A stretch of 64,000 nucleotides of DNA. Origin: Flavobacterium sp. KS-LB2. GTDB lineage: Bacteria; Bacteroidota; Bacteroidia; Flavobacteriales; Flavobacteriaceae. Shown here in pieces: positions 36,785 to 46,691 of the stretch; the first letter of the stretch is position 1; each line of letters opens with the position of its first letter. The stretch covers positions 2,294,001 through 2,358,000 of the forward strand of contig NZ_CP145904.1 in assembly GCF_036895565.1 (NCBI RefSeq). The letters are read 5' to 3'. The notes under the pieces were generated by a model. That model had not been told where the DNA came from and did no database searches. It saw only the letters and a program-made list of their open reading frames with translations. A program made the translations under genes and the position numbers.

Positions 36785-38983
36785 TTATAAAACTAATAAT
36801 CCAAACTCTCTGAGTGTTTTAATTGGCTTTGAGTACCAAAATAATTCAAAATCCTCCAGATTTGATTCGAAATTAGCTTTAACTTCTTGGTAATTATAAA
36901 TTTTAGTGTTCGAAACAGAGATTTTTTGTAACATTTCTACCAACCATTCTCCTTCTTCCTTATTAGTTTGAATATTGAAACTTTCTTTCTTATCATGAAA
37001 AGTCAAGATCATCATCTCCCAGGAATTTCCTTTTTTAGATTTGGTAAAATGTTCTACAAATGGCTTTCCACCCAACCAAACGATTTTGGCTGTAGGCTTG
37101 ATGTTGAAACCCTCCTCTTCCTGTAAAGCGTCAAATATAAAATCAGGGGAGATTTTAGTCTTTGGAATTTTAAACTCGAACCAATCCTGCAGTTCGTAAT
37201 CAAAACAGATTCCGTGCATAAAATTGAACAAGGATTTCTTCAGTCCAAAACTAAATTTATCATGATCGATTCCTGTTGCATCCGTATAATTAATATCGTT
37301 ATTGGCGAAAGTTCCTATCGCTTCGGTTTCTTTTACCACACCAAATTTCTCCGGGTACAAACCCACTGGGCTGTGCGCGGTCATCGCAAACTGGTGCCAA
37401 AATCCGGATTGCAATACACCAACTTCAAATAATTGACGTACCATTTCAAGACTGTCCACCGTTTCCTGAATAGTTTGTGTAGGATAACCATACATCAAAT
37501 ACGCGTGAACCATAACGCCGGCTTCGGTAAAATTCCGGGTGACTTTTGCTACTTGTTCCACCGTTACGCCTTTATCTATTAGTTTTAATAATCTATCGGA
37601 AGCAACTTCGAGACCACCAGAAACAGCGATACAACCGGATGATTTTAGAAGCAAACATAAATCTTTAGTAAAACTTTTTTCGAATCGAATGTTCGTCCAC
37701 CACGTCACTGCTAATTTCCTGCGAAGAATTTCAAGAGCCAAAGCACGCATCAAAGCCGGAGGAGCCGCTTCGTCAACAAAATGAAATCCATTCTCGCCTG
37801 TTTGAGCAATCATTTCCTCCATTCTATCACACAATAAATTGGCAGCGACAGGCTCGTATATTTTTATATAATCCAAAGAAATATCACAAAACGTACATTT
37901 TCCCCAGTAGCAACCATGCGCCATGGTGAGTTTGTTCCAGCGTCCATCGCTCCACATTCGGTGCATTGGATTCACAATTTCGATAACCGAAATATATTTA
38001 TCCAAAAGTAAATCCGAATAATCGGGAGTTCCCACTTGCGATTGTTTGTAATCGTGTTTTAGGGAATTATTTTTGTAAACTACTTTCCCCTCTTCCAACA
38101 GAAAAGTTCTTTTATAAGAATTGTAATCTTTATTTTCAATATTGGAAATTAATTCTTCAATTGGTGTTTCGCCATCATCCAATGTAATATAATCGAAAAA
38201 CTTAAAAACGCGAGCATCCGAAAGCGAACGCAGTTCTGTATTTGGAAAACCGCCACCCATTGAAATCTTAATATTCGGATAATGTTTTTTTACCCATTGT
38301 GCGGAACGAAAAGCAGAATATAAATTTCCCGGAAACGGAACTGAAATTAAGAATAATGTGGGTTGAATAGTTTCAATTCTCTCTTTTAGAATTGAAAGAA
38401 GTAAATTATCAATATACGTTGGCTCTTGTTGTAAGGCTTCGTACAACTCATCAAAAGAATTAGCACTTCGTCCCAAACGTTCTGCATAGCGACTAAAACC
38501 AAAATTAGCATCGACACATTCCACAATAAAATCGGAGATGTCTTCAAGGTACAATGTCGCTAAATGCTTTGCTTTGTCCTGCGTTCCCATCGTTCCAAAA
38601 GCCCAATCGAGTTCTTCCAATTGTGCAAATCGAGACGCTTCCGGCAAGAAATCTTCCTGACAAATTTGAAGCGCCAAAGTTGGATTTTTCCCTTGAAGGA
38701 AAGCAATTACTGGATTGATTGTTTTTAAGTACTCGTCTTTTAAAGCGTAAATACGTTTCGAGTTATCCGAAATTTCTCTAACGGTAAACTTGAAACTTGC
38801 ATTTTTAAACAAATTTTCAAGTCCTTCTTTCGAAAACAATTTCAAAATCACTTCGATACCCAAATCAGCCTGAACAGACTCAATATTTTTGGTATTCAGA
38901 AACCCTTTGATATATGCAGTTGCCGGATACGGTGTATTCAGTTGGGTAAAAGGCGGCGTGATGAGAAATAATTTGGTTTTCAA
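36785..38983 (-). CDS. B12-binding-type radical SAM protein with CX4CX2C cluster motif
   Basis: A 732-residue radical SAM protein. The N-terminal third (FLITPPFTQLNTPYPATAYIKG) resembles the B12-binding fold of class B radical SAM enzymes, and a YITLDDGE strand follows near residue 270. The cluster-binding Cys residues are C358, C363 and C366 in HGCYWGKCTFCDIS. The first spacing is four residues, not the usual three. A C-terminal extension of about 200 residues has GVLQSGFWHQFAMTAHSP, typical of this subfamily. The reaction is unknown; cobalamin-dependent methyl transfer or radical chemistry is possible. It ends about 100 nt after the carboxylase operon promoter region, with no functional link apparent. 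Confidence 0.87.
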   Translation of the reverse strand: MKTKLFLITPPFTQLNTPYPATAYIKGFLNTKNIESVQADLGIEVILKLFSKEGLENLFKNASFKFTVREISDNSKRIYALKDEYLKTINPVIAFLQGKNPTLALQICQEDFLPEASRFAQLEELDWAFGTMGTQDKAKHLATLYLEDISDFIVECVDANFGFSRYAERLGRSANSFDELYEALQQEPTYIDNLLLSILKERIETIQPTLFLISVPFPGNLYSAFRSAQWVKKHYPNIKISMGGGFPNTELRSLSDARVFKFFDYITLDDGETPIEELISNIENKDYNSYKRTFLLEEGKVVYKNNSLKHDYKQSQVGTPDYSDLLLDKYISVIEIVNPMHRMWSDGRWNKLTMAHGCYWGKCTFCDISLDYIKIYEPVAANLLCDRMEEMIAQTGENGFHFVDEAAPPALMRALALEILRRKLAVTWWTNIRFEKSFTKDLCLLLKSSGCIAVSGGLEVASDRLLKLIDKGVTVEQVAKVTRNFTEAGVMVHAYLMYGYPTQTIQETVDSLEMVRQLFEVGVLQSGFWHQFAMTAHSPVGLYPEKFGVVKETEAIGTFANNDINYTDATGIDHDKFSFGLKKSLFNFMHGICFDYELQDWFEFKIPKTKISPDFIFDALQEEEGFNIKPTAKIVWLGGKPFVEHFTKSKKGNSWEMMILTFHDKKESFNIQTNKEEGEWLVEMLQKISVSNTKIYNYQEVKANFESNLEDFELFWYSKPIKTLREFGLLVL

Positions 38984-39149
38984 GAGGAATTGTTTTGTGC
39001 AAAAATAAGGGATAATTCTATTCTTTTCACAAAAGTAAAAGGCTACATTTTTATTTATTCTTTAGATTCATATACAAAACAAAGTCCTTTTTAGTTTTCA
39101 TGTTATCTTTATATATTTAATTACATTTACGCTTGTTTAAATTTTTTAT

Positions 39150-42100
39150 ATGAGACAAAAATTACGCTTACTTTTTTTACTTTTTACTTTTTCATTTGCA
39201 ATGCAAGGTCAATGTTTTGATTGTACAAAAAACTTTGGTGGTTGGAATGATGATGCTACTGCTGATTTAAAGAAAGCAAGCGATGGTATATACTTAGCAA
39301 AGAATGGAGGGAATTTTGGAGATTGGATGTCTATTTACAAATTTGATTTTAATTGCAATTTAGTTTGGAAAAAAGAAATTGACGAAAGAAATCTCTATTT
39401 AAGCAAGTTAGCAATTGACAGCCAAGACAATATATATGTTTTATTTACTTGGTATAATGCTCATAATACTGTAGGCACCTATCCACAATTATTTAGTGGA
39501 TTGCCTATGTATCCTGGATTAAATCTGGTGAAATTTGATAAAAATGGAAATTTTGTTTGGAACCGATCAATAGGTAGTGGTGCAGATTACGGAATGAGAG
39601 ATATCTATATCTACAATGATATTCTATACATAACTGGCACATTCTATGCTAGCATAACAATCAACAATCAAATAACACTGACAAACACCTTTAATACCGG
39701 ATATTATTTGTATCATCCATTATTATTCATTTCTAAATTTGATCTTGATGGAAATCTAAAAGAAGCTAAAAAATTTGGAACTAGCGATGCTGAGTATACT
39801 AGCTCTACAATGGATAAAAATGGAGATTTATATTTCGCAAGATATTCACCTTCAAATAGTTCATATACTCATTCAGACATTGATAAAATCGATACTAATT
39901 TAAATATTGTCTGGAGTAAAGAAATTTCCAACAATAAAACTAAAAATGCATCTTTTCACAGACCAACTCTTTTACATTATAACCCTAACAATGACAAATT
40001 ATATCTGTGGGCATCTTTTTACAAACTAGCAGATATACTTGGAACTATTTATACAGATCCTATCGAAGGATATCTTTTTACCCAAAGTATTTTATCAGAA
40101 TTCAATATTACCACAGGAAACTTAGAGAGAATTAAACAAATTAACAACTCATCACGTTTGGACATTCCCGGGATGGATGGAAACTCTTCAGGAAACACTG
40201 GTTATTTAACTGAAAAAGGAAATGAATTATTTATTTTTTCTAGTTTTACCGGCACAATGACATTTCCCAATGCAACCATCAAAAGTAGAACGTACACTAG
40301 TGGTTCGTCTGAATATGATAGTGAGGATTTGGTACTTTTTAAAGTCAATTTAAACAATTTTGAATCTGAATTTATACTAAAATCAAATGGAACAAATTAT
40401 TATTCGCAAGGCATGTCTACTGATGCTGCTAGCCCAATTTTATTTAATGGAAATGACCTATTCCTAACGGCAAATTTTCAAAGTTCCCCATTAACTATCA
40501 ACGGTTCTTTTATCAACAATAACAGTGGTAACAATGCCAGCGATGTTATGTTTTATAAATATAAACTTGATGCATCAAATGCCACTGGTGAAATAATCAC
40601 TGAAAATACCTGTTTGAACGGCTTGACTAGCTTTAAGGTAAACGGAACATTTGATTCAATTACTTGGGATTTTAACGACCCTAATTCATCATCAAATAGT
40701 GCAGCAATTAATAATCCAACACACCAGTTTTCAGCTGAAGGGACTTATCACGTTAAAGTGATAGTAAATTGCGGCTCTGATTCACAAACGCTAGAAAAAG
40801 ACATCACTATTACTAATACCCCTGCTATTAATACTCTGAACTCCATTTATTCCTGCGAGACGATTCCAGGATCTGGAATATCAAACTCCTTTGATACTTC
40901 GAATATAAACTCGACTATAGTAGGGAGTCAAACTAATTTAGTAGTAGAATATTTAGATTCAAATGGAAATTTATTACCCAGTCCTTTACCAAATCCATAT
41001 ACCAATACTATCAAAAAAGAAGAAACCATAAGAGTCAAAAGTTATTTTCAAAATAATCCATTTTGCTTTGTTGAAACCGATTTAAAACTTTATACATTGG
41101 ATAAGCCTACAAATCCCATTATAATTTCCCCACAAAATTTTTGCATCCAACAAAATGCAACAATTAGTAACATTTCAATTACGGGTCAAAATATAAAATG
41201 GTATGATACTTTAACTAATGGAACACTCCTATCAAACACAACTCCACTACAAAACGGAACCACTTATTACGCATCGCAAACCATTAGTGGCTGTGAAAGC
41301 GAAAGAATTCCAGTTCTTATAAACATCCAAAATACTCCTCAACCAACAGGAAATACAAATCAAACTTTCTGTTCCAGTCAAAATCCAACTTTAGAAACCA
41401 TCGAAATTTCAGGTAATGAAATAAAATGGTATAATTCAGCTGGAGTTCTTTTGTCTAATTCAACTCCTTTGCAAGACGGCTTGATTTACTATGCTTCTCA
41501 AACTATGGGTGGATGTGAAAGCCCAGATAAACTCGCCATTACAATCTCTTTGATAAACACTTTACCTGCAAATAATTATGAAGAATTATTTTGTGATGAT
41601 TTGAATGACGGCTCCGAGAAAGTGAATTTATCAGATTATGATTCTAAGTTGATTTCAAATACTTCAGGATACACCTTTTCTTATTATTCGACTTTTTTAG
41701 GTGCCGAAAATCAATTGACAGGGAATCAAATCAATAATTTTTCAAATTACAACTTAGCTTTGGGTGAAAACAAAATTTACGTTCGAATCAATTCAAATAC
41801 GCCTTGTTATGCCATCATTGAACTGAAATTAACTCTACTATCAAAACCAATTATTATAATTCCTGATGTTGTTCCCATTTGTGAAAACAATTCCATTATT
41901 ATTGATGCCGGTTCAGGTTTCGACACTTATTCATGGTCGAATGGAGCCACAACATCATCCATATCAGTCTCTAATCCCGGCAATTTTTCGGTAACCGTTA
42001 CTAATAATTATAGTACTATTTCTTGTTCCAGTACAAAGAATTTTGAGGTCAAAAAATCAAATATTGCTACAATTACAGCTACCGAAACTAAAGATTGGAC

Positions 42101-42530
42101 GGACAATGAGAATATAATTACCGTTTTTGCATCAGGTGCAGGTGATTTCGAATATTCAATTGACGGTATTCATTTTCAGGATAGCAATCAATTTTCGGCA
42201 TTATATAGTGGTGAATATACCATTCATGTTAGAGACAAAAATGGTTGCGGAACCGCCACAGACAAAGTTTTTTTATTAATGTATCCCAAATATTTTACCC
42301 CAAACGGTGATGGTTTTAATGATACTTGGAGTATTAAATTTTCAGATTTGGAAACCAACTTGACGATAAAAATATTTGATCGTTATGGGAAATTAATCAC
42401 AGCATTAATCCAAAATAATGATTGGAACGGAACCATGAATGGTTATGAACTCTCGTCCGATGATTATTGGTTTATCGCGACCAGAGCAGATGGAAAAGAA
42501 TACAAAGGTCATTTTAGTTTGAAACGCTAA
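39150..42530 (+). CDS. Secreted T9SS type B cargo protein with PKD and Ig-like repeats
   Basis: A 1126-residue secreted protein. The signal peptide ends near AMQGQ. Residues about 21-480 look like repeated beta-propeller or SBBP-like blades (DSQDNIYVLF, VKFDKNGNFVW). A PKD domain lies at about 490-545 (ITWDFNDPNSS, HQFSAEGTYHVKV). One divergent Cys-Asp-rich repeat starts at about nt 40853 and one clear copy at nt 41592. Between them are two Ig-like repeats (about 665-803) of the same type as in the next gene. The sorting domain at about 1045-1126 ends GHFSLKR. It forms a two-gene locus with the following gene. Likely a surface adhesin. Confidence 0.88.
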   Translation: MRQKLRLLFLLFTFSFAMQGQCFDCTKNFGGWNDDATADLKKASDGIYLAKNGGNFGDWMSIYKFDFNCNLVWKKEIDERNLYLSKLAIDSQDNIYVLFTWYNAHNTVGTYPQLFSGLPMYPGLNLVKFDKNGNFVWNRSIGSGADYGMRDIYIYNDILYITGTFYASITINNQITLTNTFNTGYYLYHPLLFISKFDLDGNLKEAKKFGTSDAEYTSSTMDKNGDLYFARYSPSNSSYTHSDIDKIDTNLNIVWSKEISNNKTKNASFHRPTLLHYNPNNDKLYLWASFYKLADILGTIYTDPIEGYLFTQSILSEFNITTGNLERIKQINNSSRLDIPGMDGNSSGNTGYLTEKGNELFIFSSFTGTMTFPNATIKSRTYTSGSSEYDSEDLVLFKVNLNNFESEFILKSNGTNYYSQGMSTDAASPILFNGNDLFLTANFQSSPLTINGSFINNNSGNNASDVMFYKYKLDASNATGEIITENTCLNGLTSFKVNGTFDSITWDFNDPNSSSNSAAINNPTHQFSAEGTYHVKVIVNCGSDSQTLEKDITITNTPAINTLNSIYSCETIPGSGISNSFDTSNINSTIVGSQTNLVVEYLDSNGNLLPSPLPNPYTNTIKKEETIRVKSYFQNNPFCFVETDLKLYTLDKPTNPIIISPQNFCIQQNATISNISITGQNIKWYDTLTNGTLLSNTTPLQNGTTYYASQTISGCESERIPVLINIQNTPQPTGNTNQTFCSSQNPTLETIEISGNEIKWYNSAGVLLSNSTPLQDGLIYYASQTMGGCESPDKLAITISLINTLPANNYEELFCDDLNDGSEKVNLSDYDSKLISNTSGYTFSYYSTFLGAENQLTGNQINNFSNYNLALGENKIYVRINSNTPCYAIIELKLTLLSKPIIIIPDVVPICENNSIIIDAGSGFDTYSWSNGATTSSISVSNPGNFSVTVTNNYSTISCSSTKNFEVKKSNIATITATETKDWTDNENIITVFASGAGDFEYSIDGIHFQDSNQFSALYSGEYTIHVRDKNGCGTATDKVFLLMYPKYFTPNGDGFNDTWSIKFSDLETNLTIKIFDRYGKLITALIQNNDWNGTMNGYELSSDDYWFIATRADGKEYKGHFSLKR

Positions 42531-42567
42531 CAATCATAACCCAACAAAAACTGATTAAACGGTACAG

Positions 42568-45500
42568 ATGAAAGAAAAATTGCTGCTATTATTTATATTA
42601 TTAATTACACCTTTATTTGCTCAAAATAAAAATCAATCGGTCGGTTTTAAAGAAAATAAAGGGCAGATTATTGACCAGAAAGGAAAAGCGAATCCTGAAG
42701 TAAAGTATTTATTAAATTCAAATGGGCTAAATGTTCAGTTAAAGAAGAATGGGTTTTCGTATGATGTTTATGAGACAAAAAAACATCCTATAAGACATTC
42801 TATAGAAGAAAAAAGAAGTTTATCTCCTTTAGATTACAATAAAGAAAAAACACCTGATTATACTTTAGAATATGTCTTTCACAGAATAGATATTGATTTT
42901 ATTAATTCCAATCCCAACGTAGAATTAGTTACAGCTGAAGCTTCTAAAGATTATGATAATTATTACAATGTCACGAATAAACCTGAAGGTATTCTTAACG
43001 TACATAAGTTCCAACAAATAACATATAAAAATATTTACCCAAATATTGATGTGGTTTTTTCAATTCCAAAAGATACTTTGAAAACAGTGGAATATAATTT
43101 TGTAGTGCATCCAAAAGGCAAAATTTCGGATATACAAATGAAATTTAACGGTGTTAAAACGGATTTAGTTGATAATAAAATCCAAATGAAAGTTCGTTTT
43201 GGTGAAATGGAAGAAACCCTGCCCGCTAGTTGGACAGAAGACGGGATAGAGAAAAAAGAAATTACTGTTGGTTACAAAAGAATCAAAAACAATGTTTACG
43301 GATTTGAAACCGCAAGTATTACTACTAATAAAACCGTAATAATTGACCCGGTTCCAGTGCGGTTGTGGGGGACTTATTATGGGGGAGAGAATTTGGAATT
43401 TTCTTCCTCAGTGTTCGTAAAAGATAGTTTTGTATATTGGGCAGGGACTACTTACAGCAACAACAATATAGCATCATCAGGAGCGTATCAAAATTATTAC
43501 AACGCAGGATGGGATTATGACTCTTTTTTTACCAAACTTAATTCAGACGGCACAAGAGTTTGGGGAACGTACTATGGAGGAGGATATGCGGACAGAATTA
43601 ATCAAATTAGAGTTTCTAACAATGATAACGTATATATTGGAGGTGAAACTTTGAGTAAAACTAATATAGCAACTTTTGGAAGTCATCAACAAAATTCTGG
43701 TGATCCAATTTCGAATGGTTATGATGGTTTTTTAGTCAAATTTGATAATAATGGAATCAGACAATGGGGAACATACTATGGTGATTTGAATGATGAAAGA
43801 ATAAATAGTTTAATAATCGATTCAAATGAAAAAATTTATATTTCAGGAGAAACTAGAAGCGATAAAAACATTGCTACAAATGGTTCATATCAGCCTAATT
43901 ACACGAATCAAGGTCAGTATCCTTATGATGGATTTATAGCGAAATTTAACTCTAATGGAGTTCGAGAATGGGGAACATACTGTGGAGGAAATAATAGAGA
44001 TGCAATTTTAGATTCTAAATTAGATTCTAATGGTGACCTTATTTTTCTCGGGATTACCAATAGCACTTCCGGTATTGCAACACCAAATTCCTACCAAGAG
44101 ATGAATAATGGTTTAGACGGTTTTTTAGTGAAATTCGACACCAATGGAAATAGAATTTGGGGTACTTATTTTGGTGGAAATAGTGATGATTTATTCTTCA
44201 ATTTAGGAATAGATGCAAGCGATTACTTGTATTGCTTTGGACAAACTTATAGTACTATAAACATAGCTACAACTGGAGTTTTTCAAGAAATCTATAAATC
44301 TAATCAACTTAATCACAGTGGATGTATTTTTAAATTAAATCCAAATGGATTTAAAACTTGGGGCTCCTATTTTTTTCCAGAGACTTTAGGAGGTTCTGTT
44401 TCCAAAACTGGAAATGTATATTTTACGGGAAGAGTAGAAAATGGTTTTGAAGCTACTCCAAATTCATATCAAGATCAACCAATAAGTAGCAATTCAGGAA
44501 CTGATTCATATTTAGTAAAATTAAACACTAATGGGAAGAGAGAATGGGCAACCTATTTTGGTGGAGAAATGGCTGATAATGCTTACATAACCGAAGTAGG
44601 TGACAATTCAAATATTTATTTAGCTGGGATTACTAACAGTTTTACAAGTATAGCGACACCAAACACCTATCAACCAAATCGCTATCCAGACACCAACTTT
44701 TACACGTTTAATGGAGGCGATGCTTTCCTTGTTAAATTTAAAGATTGCCTATCCTCTACAACAGCCACTTCAAATTCTCCAATTTGCATTGGTGGAACAT
44801 TAGAACTAAAAGCATCCGGCGGAACCGATTATGCTTGGACGGGACCAAACGGTTTTACTTCTACTCTACAAAATCCAACGATTTCTAATCCAACTGCTCA
44901 AAATAGCGGTCAATATAGTTGTAGTATTACCGGAACAGGCGGTTGCGATGATACAAAAACACTAGATGTAATTGTTGGTGATGTTGAATCGCCAATTCCA
45001 GATAGTTTAACCCTGCCAACACTTACCGGAGATTGCAACACAGTAATTACTACAATCCCAACAGCAACAGATAGTTGTGCAGGTACGATTACAGCAACAA
45101 CCTTAAGTCCCCTTACTTATGGTTTACCTGGAACGTATAATGTGATTTGGAATTATAATGATGGAAACGGAAATACATCAACACAAAACCAAACCATCAC
45201 AATTAATAATCAGCCCTTACCAACATCAACCTCCACCCAAACCTTCTGTATCCAACAAAATGCAACTTTAAGTTCAATTGCAATTACGGGTCAAAATATA
45301 AAATGGTATGATACTTTAACTAATGGAACACTTTTATCAATTACAACTCCATTACAAAACGGAACTTCTTATTACGGTTCTCAAACCATTAATGGATGCG
45401 AAAGTGAAAGAATTCCTGTTTTAATCAATATTCAGAATACACCTGCACCAACAGGAAATGTCAACCAAACTTTTTGTTCTAGCCAAAATCCAACGTTAGA

Positions 45501-46635
45501 CATCATCCAGATTTCTGGAACTTCAATAAAATGGTATAACTCTTCTGGAACGCTTTTGATTAATTCAACTTCTTTGCAAAACGGAGTGACTTATTATGCA
45601 ACTCAAACTGTAAATAATTGCGAAAGCGAACGACTTGGAATCACCATTTCAATTGTAAATACGCCCGCTACTCCAACTGCAATTACAACTCAATCTTTCT
45701 GTAAAAAAGAAAACGCAAGGTTGAGCACTATTCAAATAGCTGGACAAGACATAAAATGGTATGAAACTAATTTTAGTACAATTAGTTTACCTAATTCTAC
45801 TTTACTTGAAAATAACAAAAGCTATTATGCCTCACAAACTATAGGCTGTGAAAGTAATAGAATTGCTATTTTAATTCGAATTTATGACACTCCACCTCCA
45901 ACAGGAAACACTAATCAACAATTTTGTATTGATGCAAATACACAAATTTCCAATCTAAATATTTTGGGTTCCAATATTAAATGGTATGATTCATTAACCA
46001 ATGGAACGGCTTTAGCTGAAACAACTGCATTATCAAATGGCGTAACCTATTATGCTACGCAAACATTAAATGACTGCGAAAGTGAAAGAATAGCAATTAC
46101 GGTAAGAATTCAGGATACGCAAATCCCATTTGGTAATCCAAACCAAACTTTTTGCATTCAAGAAAATGCAAAAATTAGCAATATTGCTATCGAAGGTCAA
46201 AACATAAAATGGTACGCAAGCATTTCCTATTTAACTACATTATCTGAATCGATTGTACTTGAAAATGGAATGACTTATTACGCATCTCAAACTATAAACA
46301 ACTGCGAAAGTATGCTAACTCCGATAACAGTGAATATTCTTGAAGCAACAGATGCAGGCTGTATTGATTTAGTAGATGAGCTTCCATACCCAAAATTCTT
46401 CACGCCAAACGGAGATGGGTTCAATGATACTTGGACTATTAATTTTGCTTATTTGAAACCTAATACTGGAATTCAAATTTTTGACCGTTATGGGAAATTA
46501 ATACAAATTCTAAAAGAAAATCAAACTTGGGACGGAACTTTCAATAGCCAACAACTTCTTGCTACTGATTATTGGTTTATAGTTACTCGAGCAGACGGAA
46601 AAGAGTATATAGGGCACTTTAGTTTGAAACGATAA
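42568..46635 (+). CDS. Giant T9SS type B cargo protein with DUF7948-like, SBBP and five Ig-like repeats
   Basis: A 1355-residue secreted protein with a signal peptide ending PLFAQ. Residues about 22-230 look like a DUF7948-type N-terminal domain (VGFKENKGQI, VKYLLNS, YKNIYPNIDVVF). About seven SBBP-type repeats (WGTYYGG followed by Asp-rich and INT-type motifs) span about 265-725. A PKD/Ig-like and a HYR-like domain follow. Residues about 891-1259 contain five Ig-like repeats of about 76 residues, each with a conserved FC, KWY and CES pattern. The type B sorting domain covers about 1271-1355. It starts 37 nt after the previous gene and is probably co-transcribed with it. Confidence 0.88.
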   Translation: MKEKLLLLFILLITPLFAQNKNQSVGFKENKGQIIDQKGKANPEVKYLLNSNGLNVQLKKNGFSYDVYETKKHPIRHSIEEKRSLSPLDYNKEKTPDYTLEYVFHRIDIDFINSNPNVELVTAEASKDYDNYYNVTNKPEGILNVHKFQQITYKNIYPNIDVVFSIPKDTLKTVEYNFVVHPKGKISDIQMKFNGVKTDLVDNKIQMKVRFGEMEETLPASWTEDGIEKKEITVGYKRIKNNVYGFETASITTNKTVIIDPVPVRLWGTYYGGENLEFSSSVFVKDSFVYWAGTTYSNNNIASSGAYQNYYNAGWDYDSFFTKLNSDGTRVWGTYYGGGYADRINQIRVSNNDNVYIGGETLSKTNIATFGSHQQNSGDPISNGYDGFLVKFDNNGIRQWGTYYGDLNDERINSLIIDSNEKIYISGETRSDKNIATNGSYQPNYTNQGQYPYDGFIAKFNSNGVREWGTYCGGNNRDAILDSKLDSNGDLIFLGITNSTSGIATPNSYQEMNNGLDGFLVKFDTNGNRIWGTYFGGNSDDLFFNLGIDASDYLYCFGQTYSTINIATTGVFQEIYKSNQLNHSGCIFKLNPNGFKTWGSYFFPETLGGSVSKTGNVYFTGRVENGFEATPNSYQDQPISSNSGTDSYLVKLNTNGKREWATYFGGEMADNAYITEVGDNSNIYLAGITNSFTSIATPNTYQPNRYPDTNFYTFNGGDAFLVKFKDCLSSTTATSNSPICIGGTLELKASGGTDYAWTGPNGFTSTLQNPTISNPTAQNSGQYSCSITGTGGCDDTKTLDVIVGDVESPIPDSLTLPTLTGDCNTVITTIPTATDSCAGTITATTLSPLTYGLPGTYNVIWNYNDGNGNTSTQNQTITINNQPLPTSTSTQTFCIQQNATLSSIAITGQNIKWYDTLTNGTLLSITTPLQNGTSYYGSQTINGCESERIPVLINIQNTPAPTGNVNQTFCSSQNPTLDIIQISGTSIKWYNSSGTLLINSTSLQNGVTYYATQTVNNCESERLGITISIVNTPATPTAITTQSFCKKENARLSTIQIAGQDIKWYETNFSTISLPNSTLLENNKSYYASQTIGCESNRIAILIRIYDTPPPTGNTNQQFCIDANTQISNLNILGSNIKWYDSLTNGTALAETTALSNGVTYYATQTLNDCESERIAITVRIQDTQIPFGNPNQTFCIQENAKISNIAIEGQNIKWYASISYLTTLSESIVLENGMTYYASQTINNCESMLTPITVNILEATDAGCIDLVDELPYPKFFTPNGDGFNDTWTINFAYLKPNTGIQIFDRYGKLIQILKENQTWDGTFNSQQLLATDYWFIVTRADGKEYIGHFSLKR
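45241..46345 (+). repeat. Five tandem Ig-like repeat units within a coding region
   Basis: Five in-frame units of roughly 220-230 nt. Each encodes a Cys near the start, a KWY strand, a YYASQT/YYATQT strand and a Cys in CES. Units 1 and 2 are closest to the two units in the preceding gene (nt 41146-41560), sharing long DNA runs, so the array has spread by duplication between these genes. Confidence 0.8.
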
Positions 46636-46671
46636 AAAAAGGTCGGCTGAAAAATTTCAGTCGACCTTTAT
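46636..46671. terminator. Bidirectional terminator between convergent genes
   Basis: AAAGGTCGGCTGAAA pairs with TTTCAGTCGACCTTT with one G-T pair and an almost absent loop. It lies directly after the stop of the giant gene and 20 nt from the stop of the convergent transporter gene. Confidence 0.85.
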
Positions 46672-46691
46672 CTTTCAAAATCTTTTCTATT

